Source: Cladopsammia gracilis (Eukaryota; Cnidaria; Anthozoa; Scleractinia; Dendrophylliidae). Taken from it: 64,000 bases of DNA. This document shows, piece after piece, positions 53,977-64,000 of the stretch. Under the pieces are notes generated by a model that saw only the letters and a list, made by a program, of their open reading frames with translations, did no database searches and had not been told where the DNA came from. How positions within the stretch are numbered: the stretch's first letter is position 1; each line of letters starts with the position of its first letter. Made by a program: the position numbers and the translations under genes. The stretch spans positions 1,399,001 to 1,463,000 of the forward strand of contig JAJGOT010000049.1 of assembly GCA_022457155.1 (NCBI GenBank), read 5' to 3'.

Positions 53977-55590
53977 ATGCCAGGTCTAAGAGACGAAGAG
54001 ACAGTGGAAGCACAAATAGAATTGGCCATTCTTCAAAGACAGTATCGCTATGTGCGCAATGACTTAAGAACGTACCGTAAAGAAACTGAAAATACAGTGA
54101 GCAACCAAAACAGGGCGATCGAAGCCCTCTTGAAGGACAACGAACAACTAGATGCGATGATGCTGGTGGCGAGAAGCCGACAAAATGAGATATCTGATAA
54201 AGTAAACCTAGAAAAGATCGCTGAACTTCTTGATCGAGAAAAACAAGTCCAAGAAGAAATCAAACAAGAGAAAGAATCCATTGCGCGGGTCGAGGATAAA
54301 GTCGCCGCCATGCAGAAGACGATCAGCAAACAGTATAAAATGATGGGCGGAAGCAAGGATGACAACCAAGAGAAACACGTCGCAACTATGAAACTCACTC
54401 GAGTCTTGGAGAACAGGTTGGACGAGATGACTAAAAGATTTAACGATGTCCTAACCAGTAACTTACATCTCCGGGAACATTTAAGCCACATTGAAGGACA
54501 GAAATCCAGGTATCTTGATCTTTCTAAGCGTCTGAAACTTGAAATTTCCGAAAGAAAAGAGGAAATCTATCACATCTCTGAAACAGTGAAAGCGCATATC
54601 AACGCTAGAGATGAAGCGCAGCATCGAATGGCTCCATTAAGAGAACGCGCAGACCGAGACCTAGCCACGTACAATGCAGAATTCAAGGATGTCATGCGAG
54701 TTCTAGAGCACGATCGGAAACTTAGAGAATTCATGACGACGAAAACCAAAGATCGCATGTCGATTCTCGAGCAAGAATGGATGGCGCGCACGGTTTGGAA
54801 AATGGAAATCCAGCTGAGTGGGCTGAAGCAGGAAGTATCCAAGTTTGAAGATATCTTTGATCAGATTAAGGAAGTGACAGGCATCGAAGACACGAACACC
54901 CTGGTGGAGTCTTTTATTGAGAACGAAGATAAAAACTTCGCCCTGTTCAACTATGTCAACAACATGAACACCGAAATTGAAGGCCTTGAAGATGAAATTA
55001 ATTGTCTGAAGGATAAGATCGAACTGACTGAGAATGAGGGTGTCGGAAACGATGTGAGAAGAAAAGAAATCTTGCAAGAGATGGAGAAAAAAATGGCCAA
55101 GGTCACAGAGGAGTTAATGTCTGTAAAAAAGCAGTACATGGTGAGAAGAAGACTGATTGAGCATCTGAAGCCAAAGATCGAATCTGTCTTCAACTCAACA
55201 AAGTGCGATCGCTCCGCGATTACAGATCTTCTCGGAGGTGGCGTGACTGTAGACGATAACAACATCATGCAGTACCTTGGAATTATTGAGCAGAAATGTA
55301 ACGCACTTTTACTAGCTAAAGCGTTACACCAAGTCAAAGCGGCGACGGAAGAGGCAACAGAAACGCCCATCGATGGACTACAGGGAGCTGGGCCTAAGCC
55401 GGCGCATGCGATCCCATTTATCACACCTCCGTCACTCGAAGAGGAAGGGAACCAATCGTGGTTCTTTAATAACGCTAAACCGCTGACCGTTGAAGAAGTC
55501 CAAGCGCTGATTCTGCAGGGATATGTACAGGGTGGTATCCCTAAAACCGCAGGGGCGACCAAGTGCCAAGGAAAAAGAAAACGACTCTAA
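53977..55590 (+). CDS. Coiled-coil outer dynein arm docking protein, ODAD1/CCDC63/CCDC183 family
   Basis: An intact 537-codon frame with no intron. Members of this family are axonemal coiled-coil proteins that anchor outer dynein arms to ciliary doublet microtubules. The N-terminus (IELAILQRQYRYVRNDLRTY, residues 14-33) matches the LxRLQRQY start of ODAD1. Heptad coiled coil runs over about 10-200 and 270-400. Residues 315-329 (ENEDKNFALFNYVNN) match the EERNFAEFNFINE block of ODAD1. Residues 409-420 (KCDRSAITDLLG) with LGIIEQK (434-440) match its CDSSMIDDLL and LSLIEKR segments. The C-terminus is short and lysine/arginine-rich; vertebrate ODAD1 has a longer tail. A pyrimidine tract and CAG end at 53963, so a 5'UTR intron acceptor is possible. 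I see no AATAAA nearby downstream. Whether it is ODAD1, CCDC63 or CCDC183 proper needs a tree, so no symbol is given. Confidence 0.85.
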   Translation: MPGLRDEETVEAQIELAILQRQYRYVRNDLRTYRKETENTVSNQNRAIEALLKDNEQLDAMMLVARSRQNEISDKVNLEKIAELLDREKQVQEEIKQEKESIARVEDKVAAMQKTISKQYKMMGGSKDDNQEKHVATMKLTRVLENRLDEMTKRFNDVLTSNLHLREHLSHIEGQKSRYLDLSKRLKLEISERKEEIYHISETVKAHINARDEAQHRMAPLRERADRDLATYNAEFKDVMRVLEHDRKLREFMTTKTKDRMSILEQEWMARTVWKMEIQLSGLKQEVSKFEDIFDQIKEVTGIEDTNTLVESFIENEDKNFALFNYVNNMNTEIEGLEDEINCLKDKIELTENEGVGNDVRRKEILQEMEKKMAKVTEELMSVKKQYMVRRRLIEHLKPKIESVFNSTKCDRSAITDLLGGGVTVDDNNIMQYLGIIEQKCNALLLAKALHQVKAATEEATETPIDGLQGAGPKPAHAIPFITPPSLEEEGNQSWFFNNAKPLTVEEVQALILQGYVQGGIPKTAGATKCQGKRKRL

Positions 55591-58262
55591 AACTTGTTTT
55601 TTAGAACTGAAAAAATGACATTCCTTTTGTTGGTTCTTTTTGCTATTTTGAAACTCTTTCGTTAGCTTACAATATTTAGACATGCAAATGTAAATATGTA
55701 CTTGAATACATTGTAAATTAAATGAAATTTATTTGTGCCAGTAGTGCAATTCAGTTATTTCTATAAGACGAACAAATCATCAGCAATTAATTAATGGAAA
55801 ATGCAATCTCCAAACCCCGGATATCGCTTTGATTCGGTACTATGTTTACTGAGCTATTTAGGTAAGTCAAAATTTTTAATACCATTATTAAAAGAATGAA
55901 AATCATTCGTTTTTTCTCCTGAAAACGAAGCGGGAAGCATATGTCAGCCTACTTCTCATTCTTTTTATTCAAACTTGCGCCAGACGTTAATCGTAGGCGT
56001 CTCTAGTGCTCAACATGTACTCTAGAATGGGTGCGTTCGATTGGGAAATCCGGATTTCGGATTTCCCAAAAAACCCCGCAATTTCCACTTACCATTTACC
56101 ATTTATTCATTGCGGCATTGAATTTTAAAATCCTATCCATTGAACTGAGTATAATAGATCGATTTGTAATAGTAATTGTACTGAGTGGAGTACAATTCGA
56201 AATTTCAAATCGGCCGAGCGCGTAGCGCGTGGACGATTTGAAATTTCGAGCACGATTACCCCTGAATTGTTTGACACGAAGTTCAATTACTAACTAGTAG
56301 TAATTGGAAATTAGTGGAGTGCGTTCGACAGGGTAGGTTGATGGTACTAGGGGGGTGAGGAAGTGGGAGTTGGAGGTGAGGGCCAATAGGCGTTGGTTTG
56401 GGGGAGGGGGGGGGGGAGGTCAAGGACTTTATCAAGGCTGTGCTTTAAGTGTTATCATAGGGAGCCCGAAAAGGAAAATGCAATCTCCAAACCCCGGATA
56501 TCGAGAGTGCAACTGTAAAATTTAGGGTGCCCAGCAGTTAAGTAATGTGCAAAAACTAAGTTTGCTGACTCGAGAGACATTACTACGTTTAGAAACTCGA
56601 TAATATTCATTGTTTTCTCTCAAAGACGCGACATTAATTCTATTTTAGCGCGCGCTAATACAGTTGCTTTCGCTATATAGCACGGCACCCCTAAAAGTAA
56701 ACAGCCCACCGTTCCACTAATGCAGTTGCTTTCGCTATATAGCACGGCACCCCTAAAAGTAACCAAAGCAAACCGTTTCACACACGAGCAGCGAGCTGAC
56801 GCGAGCGAAAGCGAAAGCGAAAGATGAAGGCGTTTCCACTTGAGTACGCTCGTCAAAGCTAGGCTAATTGCTATTTGCGAGGCTAATTGCGAGGCTAATT
56901 GCGCATCATCAATTGCGCATGAAATCGAGGCGAGTGGACAGCCAGTCCAAACCTCGAAATTTCATGGCATGCAGCCCAATTCCTCCCACAATCCCTTGCG
57001 CCCAGACCGATAATCGACCAGAATAGATAGCGTTCTCTATCGTCGAACGCAATTAATCGCATCAATAACAAAATTCGAGATTAAGAAGTCTACTTGGACT
57101 TTTTTAGTTTGTACTCAAAACGTTAAGAGTATTTTCTATCATTTTGAAAGTAGGAGGAAAACAGCAAAAAAAAAAAAAAGAACCCATTTAAGTGCAACTG
57201 ATACACGCGCTTGCAACGTAGGTGTCCAATTTAATACAGCTATCCAATTACAAAACGTTGTAATCAGATAGCCGTAATTAAAAAAAAAATAGATAGCTGT
57301 CATTGGACACCCACGTCGAGAGAGTGTCCAGTGCACGTCAAATGCGAATATAAAACCTGCTTTCAAATGGACTTCCTACTGAAATTCGTGAGCATGATAA
57401 AAATAACGTGAACACAGCCCCTAACGTTACTCCGCACGCGCAGAAATGCGTTACGCTTCACCTGAATTAATTAAAGCGTCTTTGTGCGCCTTCAACCGTG
57501 CAATCAAAACACAAAGTCTCAATCGTGTTTTAGGTAACTTTATTATTTTATTTGACCATGTTGCAATATTTCAATCAAGATGAAACTTCGAGACAATTTC
57601 GTTCATATAATAAAGAAACGACCATAAAAGTTTAATTGTTCAGCCCTCTCGTCTTTTGCATTCCATTACAGCTAGCCCGATGGTGTGGCTAAGAATCTTT
57701 TCCTTGAAACCAGTAAATCTCTTATCAGTCAACAAAGTGGTATCCAAATGACGTCATAATTCGTTGCCATGGCAACGCGAAAAGAGGACAAAAATACGCT
57801 CTTTTGGACCATTTGAGGCTAATAACTTATAAACTACACGGTGAAAGTTTTTGTTTTCGATTTATTTTTGTTTAATTGGCAAGAGAAACATTTTAACAAT
57901 TTTTTAAAAACTTCTGTACATAGAGTTCAGAGCTACCTTAAATTTATGTAAAAATGACATATCTCTGAATCCTATGTACAGATTTTTTTCAAAATTGGCA
58001 CAAATGTTTGTTATGTTTATCAGACGAAAATATATAAAAATTAAAAATTTTCACCTAGCAGTTTTGAAGTTATTAGCCTCAAAAGGTTGAAAATGGGGTC
58101 TTTTTTGGCCTCTTTTGACATTGCCATGGTAACAAATTTTGATGTCGTAGCCACCTAAATTTATTCATTGGTTAAGTGTTTACAAACCTGCAAACATTTT
58201 CTCTTAACTTTACTGGTGTAGCTGTGAATGAATATCATGACGCCATCGTGCAAATGGCCCGA
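55591..58262. other. 3' flank of docking-protein gene, no gene
   Basis: Holds small repeats only: ATGCAATCTCCAAACCCCGG at both 55801 and 56479, a hairpin TTCGAAATTTCAAATCGGCC with GACGATTTGAAATTTCGAG at 56197-56253, and inverse blocks GGTGTCCAATTT/ATTGGACACCCACG at 57221-57320. Confidence 0.5.
56657..56765. repeat. 67-base tandem duplication
   Basis: CAGTTGCTTTCGCTATATAG with CACGGCACCCCTAAAAGTAA occurs twice. Confidence 0.9.
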
Positions 58263-58350
58263 TTGTAGGAATAACAACAGCCCGTTGTTGGAATAACAAT
58301 AGCCCATTGTTGGAATAACAACAGCCCGTTGTTGGAATAACAATTTCAAT
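58263..58350. repeat. Tandem repeat, AGCCCGTTGTTGGAATAACA unit
   Basis: Three units of about 28 bases. Confidence 0.9.
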
Positions 58351-58479
58351 AACAATCCTTGGGATACATTTCAACTTAAAATGGCTTCATGAACCCAACC
58401 CCTGGATTAGAATCACTGGGATCGAGTTAAATGATATTTTCGGTGAGAGTAATTCATTATAAATATAATTTAATATGTT

Positions 58480-58575
58480 ATTTACCGACCGGGAGGTCCG
58501 TATAGGAAAAAACTGTGCCCGAGGTCTTGAGTACGGCCCGAGGCCTATACGGACCAAGGCCGGTAAATAACTTTT
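58480..58575. repeat. Inverted repeat with TTATTTACCGACC ends
   Basis: TTATTTACCGACCGGGAGGT and CGGACCAAGGCCGGTAAATA are inverse arms, as in a short MITE. Confidence 0.7.
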
Positions 58576-59166
58576 TTTCCTGTTTCAATTCAGCGATTTG
58601 TCGAGAAAATCGTGATATACTTGCACAGCTTTCCAAGAAATGTCTTTAAGCGCCGTGTAAAGCAAAACGGACACAACGCGCGCAAAACCTAAATTAACCG
58701 GTTATAATCTTCACAACTTTTTCATTCATAAACAAAAGAACTTACTTTGCAAAGTGAACTCATTTCTATCAGTTTTTGTCTTTCGGAAGAATAGCGCCTG
58801 TTGTGTTTGCCTCCTGTGAGGATAGATAAATGTTCTTCCCAAGGGCGAAGCGGCGTGAAAAGCTGAAGATTAACCTTTGGATGTTGTCCTTCAGTAGCAT
58901 TTTAAGAATATAAAATTATCGAATGAGGCCTTAAACTACTGTGATAAAACAGTAAAATCCAAGTTTTCAGCGATCAATGGTATCATCAGGGATGAAAAGA
59001 AAATATTCCGCGTCAGTCTATATATACTAATGCGAAGTAAAATGTGTAAAAGCGTAAGAATGTGGCAGGTATGTGAAATACAAAAGAATAACGAGGTATA
59101 AATAATAAGGTACAGATATGAATGAGATATTAATATGAATAATACAAAAAGCCAGTTCACCACCAA

Positions 59167-59691
59167 TCAGCTTTACCCAAGAAATCAAAGATCAACTTCT
59201 TTCGCAACGAGCGAAAACGTATCGAAGACAGATGCCTCACACAAATGACAACCACAAAGCACCAAGACACGTTCGACAACATCCTCCGCCTCGACGGGTA
59301 CCCAGAGAATAGCATAACCCAAACTAAACACCTTCAGAGCCACCTCAGAGACTCTCAACCTTCCACCACAGAACGGTCATACTTCAAGATTCCATATATC
59401 TCTGAACGACTTAATCACAAGATCACTAACATTTTCCAGAAAGAGGGCATACCAGTTCGTGTCGTGCACAGATCATACACCCTCAGACGAGCTCTCTCCA
59501 ACAACACTACGAAGCGCACATGCACTAGGAATAACTGCCCCATCTCAAGCACCAAATTATGCTTACTAAGGAATGCCGTTTACCAAATTACATGTAACAA
59601 TTGCAATCAACAATACACCGGGAGCACTACACGTTTCATCCACAATCGTATTAGAGAACATCTCAACAGTGAAGACCACTGGAAAAGTTGA
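59167..59691 (+). pseudogene. Penelope-like retroelement fragment with GIY-YIG start
   Basis: The frame includes FFRNERKRIEDRCL, ILRLDGYPENSI, IPYISERLNHKI and then VYQITCNNCNQQYTGSTTRF with IREHL, i.e. the region after the reverse transcriptase and the beginning of the GIY-YIG endonuclease (CNNCNQQYTGST). It stops abruptly after the IREHL motif, where an unrelated TTTACATG-rich region starts. Intact Penelope proteins continue for roughly another 80 residues. Confidence 0.85.
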
Positions 59692-60895
59692 AAATTTACA
59701 AGTCGTGTAAATCCAATTTACAAAATGTAACTGTTTGGATTTACAAAATGTAAATTTGGATTTACATGATTTGTAAATTATAATTTACATGTTAACGCTT
59801 TGTAAATTAAAATTTACAAGAAATTTACATGTTTCAATGGATCATGTAAATGTACTGTAAATTGCCATTTACGGTGTCATTTTCTAAGGCTATAATTTGC
59901 CGAACATGTAAATAACATGTAAATTGTTTTCGATAGATTTACAGTATTCAAGACATGTAACATCGCCAGAAATAGCGGACATGTTCACCGCGCGTGCGCG
60001 AGTTTCAGTGGCAATATGGCCGCCAAACACTAGAAGGCTTTGTATGGCAGAAATAAAAAAAAAATCAAATTGGCTGGCTTTTAGCTTACCTGGAATATTT
60101 GCCGCATTTCGGGTAAATTTATGAACATCTTTTCAAGTGTTTTTGTAAGCTTGATTTTCCCCACAATTGTTACTGGCCCTGCTTTTCAACAAAACATATT
60201 TCCGAAGCTTCGCTCATACAATGCTCTCTATTTTAGAAGCCATTAATGCCGATTTTCACTCAAAACGGGATTTCGAGGCACGATAGTTCGTAAAGTGATG
60301 GGGGTAGCCAACTTGCCGCAATCGTCTGAGAAGAAGCACCGACTGAACTGATGATCATCGCATTCTCACTTTCTACGATGGTTCCTTCGCCCTGCTTTTT
60401 GCTTTCAAAAATCGTTCAGAGCTGTAAAAATCATTTCCACCAACAGTCCACGCTAAAGTCTTGAAGTTCGCTGTCTTCGAACTGCGATATTTGGGCACAG
60501 AATGCTCCAAATTTTGCTGCAAATCCCTCATTCAAAAGCTAAAGTCTTGTTGTTTTCAACTGTGAGCGAATTATTTCGGTCAGTGGTTTCTATATGGGCC
60601 TGAATACGCTTTATTTAACACAACTATTTTTGTCGCACCGAAGCCGCACCAAACGAATTTGAGCCCGTAGGGTGGAACAGCGGTGTATACCAATGACGCG
60701 ACATCACAGTGTAAGACGCACGAAAATTCGCTGCTCCAATGTCCCTGATTTCTGGCGATGAAATTTTCCGAAACATCCTGTAAATATCATGTAAATGGTT
60801 TACCAGAGTGAAGGGGGATTCGAGAACCCTGTAAATTTAATTTACATGTTTCAATGGATCATGTAAATGTACCGTAAATAGTCACTAAATAATGA
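59692..60895. repeat. Region rich in TTTACATG/CATGTAAA palindromic motifs
   Basis: More than 15 TTTACA/TGTAAA hexamers cluster at 59690-59950 and again at 60778-60890. The segment AATTTACATGTTTCAATGGA with TCATGTAAATGTAC occurs at both ends as direct repeats about 1 kb apart. The middle has no recognisable gene. Confidence 0.7.
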
Positions 60896-61390
60896 TTTAT
60901 GTAAGTGAGAAAAGGAGGGCTCAGTATTGAAACTGTGTACAGTGAGAGTATCAGTATCGAACTTCTCGATAACTAGAATTAAAATCAGTTTCCCCTGCTT
61001 CACTCTTTTACAATTATTCGTTAACTGTTTTAAGTTTCCTCTAACGGCTCGAGTTATGAAGATTCTAAAAACTCACGCTAAAATACAGGTGCCGTTGAAA
61101 CACTGAAATCCACCGGCACCATGTTATTGAAGGTAAATCATGTGGAAATAGGAGGCTGTGAAATACATGAACACTGATAAATTACATAAGACTTCCACCA
61201 TACCATCGGATTTCATCGAAACTTACAACTTTCACCGATGATGACCTTTCTTTACTATTTAAAGCTTAAACTACATACTTTTAAAACACCATGTCATTGA
61301 AAAAGGGAGACTCTAGACACCAGTGTAACAATCATGTAACGGCCTTTAAAAGTCGTGTAAATGAAAGTATCGAGACAGATAAATCCTCCA

Positions 61391-61522
61391 AGGTGCGGGA
61401 TTGCAGAAAATTGGAATATACTAATTTGCATCTCATTGAATAAGAATAGAGCTCATTGTCTCAATGCCTCGTTCTAAAAAGAATTGAAAAGAATAGAACC
61501 AATTTTCCACAATCCCGCACCT
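61391..61522. mobile_element. MITE with AGGTGCGGGATTG ends
   Basis: AGGTGCGGGATTGCAGAAAA and TTTTCCACAATCCCGCACCT are inverse ends, 132 bases overall. Confidence 0.8.
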
Positions 61523-62054
61523 CACTCGATAAATCCCTGTAAAAGAAGCGCCTTAGCGTTCGGTATTGGTAGAATAGCTTGCCGAAATATTATAAAAGTA
61601 CGAAGAATTTCCTTGAAAATGATGTCGCGCATGTGATGCGTTACGCGTGACACTCGTCAGAACTCTCATGTAAAACAAGTCTGGTCCCCTTATTGAAATT
61701 GTTCCAGCATTGATAAAGTCAAAAATGATATAATCAAATAGTCCAAATTTAAATTTCAAAGAAAGATTCGTAAAAGTTGCGTAGTCTATTCCAGATGTTC
61801 AGTTTCAGTGGATTGAGCAAATGGGTATCCCGTGAGCACCTTAAAATGTTTTACCCTTTATGAGGATCCTGGGGAAATATAACAATAAATTTTTCAGTTA
61901 TTCTAGGAGCGAAATAAAATAAGCAGAAGCTGGATTCTCCTCAGTGACTCCTTGGAAACGGGGAGGTTATAAATTGTCCAAAATCTTTCCGGTAATTCAT
62001 GCAATTCGGGCGTATGAAAGGGTACAATATATGTCCCTATAAATGACGCCTCTA

Positions 62055-62169
62055 CCGCTGAATAATGAGGCCGCTGACCCGAAGGCGGCGAAGGCGGGAT
62101 ATTTTCAACGGCCGAGTTTGACTTCAGGCGAGGCTTTAGGCCTTAAAACGGCTTTATAATTATTCAGTG
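62055..62169. repeat. Short inverted repeat with CCGCTGAATAAT ends
   Basis: CCGCTGAATAATGAGG and inverse ATTATTCAGTGG bracket a GGCGAAGGCGGG core. Confidence 0.55.
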
Positions 62170-62749
62170 GAAATATCAATACAAAACGCCTTAAAAGAAT
62201 GAAGAAGAACCCACGCATCTTTGCAGGTATGTTTTTACCGCTGGGGAGCGTTTTGATTTGATTTGTACTGTCAACCATGCGTGCATTTCTGGCATGAATC
62301 TACATGTAAGCAGATGTAAGTTAAGCTTAACTCAAATGTGACAATGTTTGTTCAAATTCAATTGATTTTCGAAAGCTACATGTAAATACTCAAATCAGTT
62401 TAGTTTCACAAAAATGGTGGGATATATTTCACTTTAAACTGCCACAACTTGATAGAAAATGAATCGAAAAAGATCAGTTTTGAGCAATGTACATTAGGGT
62501 ATATTTTATAGAGAGTTACAAGAACACAGGTCAATCAATACATGAACACACGTTAATATTTACATGTACGTTTATACCTGCAAAGCTTTTCAATACGTGA
62601 AGGGGCCTTGTTCTCATGGCAGTTGCCTTTACCTGGAAATGCCTTGAACATTTCAAACTGTCCAATGATACTGTACATTTAAATACAGTTTTGTATTAAG
62701 CGCACATGTATAACTCTGAGAAATATTAAGTATTTAAAACAACAGCATT

Positions 62750-63170
62750 AAAGGATGGTTTCACGGTTCAGTGAATGTACACAGATTAAAAAGCTTTATT
62801 TGCTTTCTTACCAATTTTATCGGTTAAAAAACCACTCACATTTACTTCAATAATGACATACTATAATTAGTCCAAACAAAATGAAGGATGACCAAAATTC
62901 ACAGAAAATTTCAATGGATTACACCGACAAAGTCAACACTGAATAGAACCTTTGTCCGGAAGGATTTATTCTAGGTTCTGGTGGCTTTCATGGCTCACAT
63001 GGGTACAGTATGTATGTGTAATCATCCACTCAATCAGCTGACTGACTGTGGCATTTTCATGGGCAAATTTCCCACCAGAGTTATCTATTCACTTCTGATT
63101 GGTGTAAACAATGAAGTTAAATGGGTTACATCATAGCTTGCACATGCGCCAAACCATGAAACCCTCCCTT
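62750..63170 (+). mobile_element. TIR element, copy 2
   Basis: Same family and orientation as 36223-36557: AAGGATGGTTTCACGGTTCA at the left, AACCATGAAACCCTCCCTT at the right, with TTAGTCCAAACAAAATGAAG inside and an extra block near 63000. Confidence 0.85.
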
Positions 63171-64000
63171 TACGTATAAATTAAGCTTAAATATGCAGAT
63201 TGTATTGTGACTGGTCAGTATCAATAGAGGTTATAATTCAGCAAAAAGTTGTGTAATGCAGCTTTGTATTTTTACAAATCAGGTGAGAAAAAATAAAAAC
63301 TGACGAGTACAAATGCCCAGCCCCATTACACAACTTTCCACTGATTTAATTGTTTGTTGTACATGTACATGTTGTTTTTTATATAGTTCACCTATCATTA
63401 CTACAACAATCATCTTTCCCACATCTAATTTTTTGACATTTTTTTTTTTAATGTTTTTCCTTTTCCCTTATGGGCAGCCTGTACTCTCTCTATATTTAAC
63501 AGTAGTTTTTATATAATGTAAATCAATGTGGAGTAAAAATAAAGTTGTTGTTGTTAGCCTATGGTCAGACAAGTGTAATAACACGGCATATTTGACTTGT
63601 TCTGTTGCTTATTTGTGCCGTCAACTGCTATGTTGTGTAATATATAAAAGTCATTATAGCTACTTTAGATTTTGGACTCCAGACAGTATAAAATGCTGAC
63701 TACATTAATATACAGTTGTAAGACCAAAACTATTTCTTAGTGCCTTCAGTGGTGTGCAGCTGTGTGCTGACTATCTCTGAGTACCTATCTCTGATAGGTA
63801 CTCCATACAATTCATTTTCATAACATTACAGATTAAAGATGTGAAGATGTTCACAGTTATCCTGTGTGATTGTGGAAAATAGAATACTGTCAGAAAGAAG
63901 AAAATATGAGACATCTGAGTAGACTCAAAGGCTTGGAAGGACAGTTTTGCAGCAGATTGCTTGATAGATTAAGTCATAAATTAGGATGAAGTGACAGTTT
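63171..64000. other. Right end, no gene recognised
   Basis: AT-rich sequence with a GAGTACCTATCTCTGATAGGTACTC palindrome core at 63779-63803; no frame with a known domain. Confidence 0.5.

Noticed and set aside
54048..55562. Long minus-strand frames opposite the docking-protein gene
   Set aside because: Shadow frames of a coiled-coil coding region; the plus frame has clear family motifs.

Overview
This is a eukaryotic, almost certainly metazoan window. It is AT-rich, has one large multi-exon gene with canonical GT-AG introns, and is crowded with short inverted-repeat transposons. The repeat types and the strongly vertebrate-like domain order of the main gene point to a cnidarian, most likely an anthozoan (stony coral or anemone). 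That is an inference from gene and repeat style; the species cannot be read from the sequence.

Gene 1 fills the left three quarters of the window on the minus strand. It is the 5' portion of a SORL1 (SorLA/LR11, sortilin-related receptor) orthologue. I could trace 26 coding exons from the start codon at 47613 down to 2209. Every junction keeps phase, giving 1254 codons plus one base: signal peptide, propeptide with a furin site, VPS10p domain, 10CC cysteine module, five-blade YWTD propeller, EGF-type module and the first five LDLR class A repeats. The remaining class A repeats, fibronectin III domains, membrane segment and cytoplasmic tail expected for SorLA must lie to the left of base 1.

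Gene 2 is an intact, uninterrupted 537-codon coding exon on the plus strand (53977-55590). It encodes a coiled-coil protein of the ODAD1/CCDC63/CCDC183 family (outer dynein arm docking complex). The two genes are divergently arranged, with 6.4 kb between their start codons.

The space between and inside these genes is mostly transposon debris. There are at least 25 inverted-repeat elements (foldbacks, MITEs and TIR transposons), several of them in two or more copies within the window. There are relics of LINE reverse transcriptases (13.6 kb, 28.7 kb) and two Penelope-like retroelement fragments (48.9 kb, 59.2 kb). Two compact hammerhead-ribozyme motifs occur, one directly downstream of a Penelope ORF, together with tRNA-derived elements, several tandem arrays and many poly(C)/poly(G) runs. 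A broken gene of an unnamed multicopy family lies at 49.4-50.5 kb and is split by a MITE insertion. From 55.6 kb to the right end I see no gene other than the Penelope fragment.
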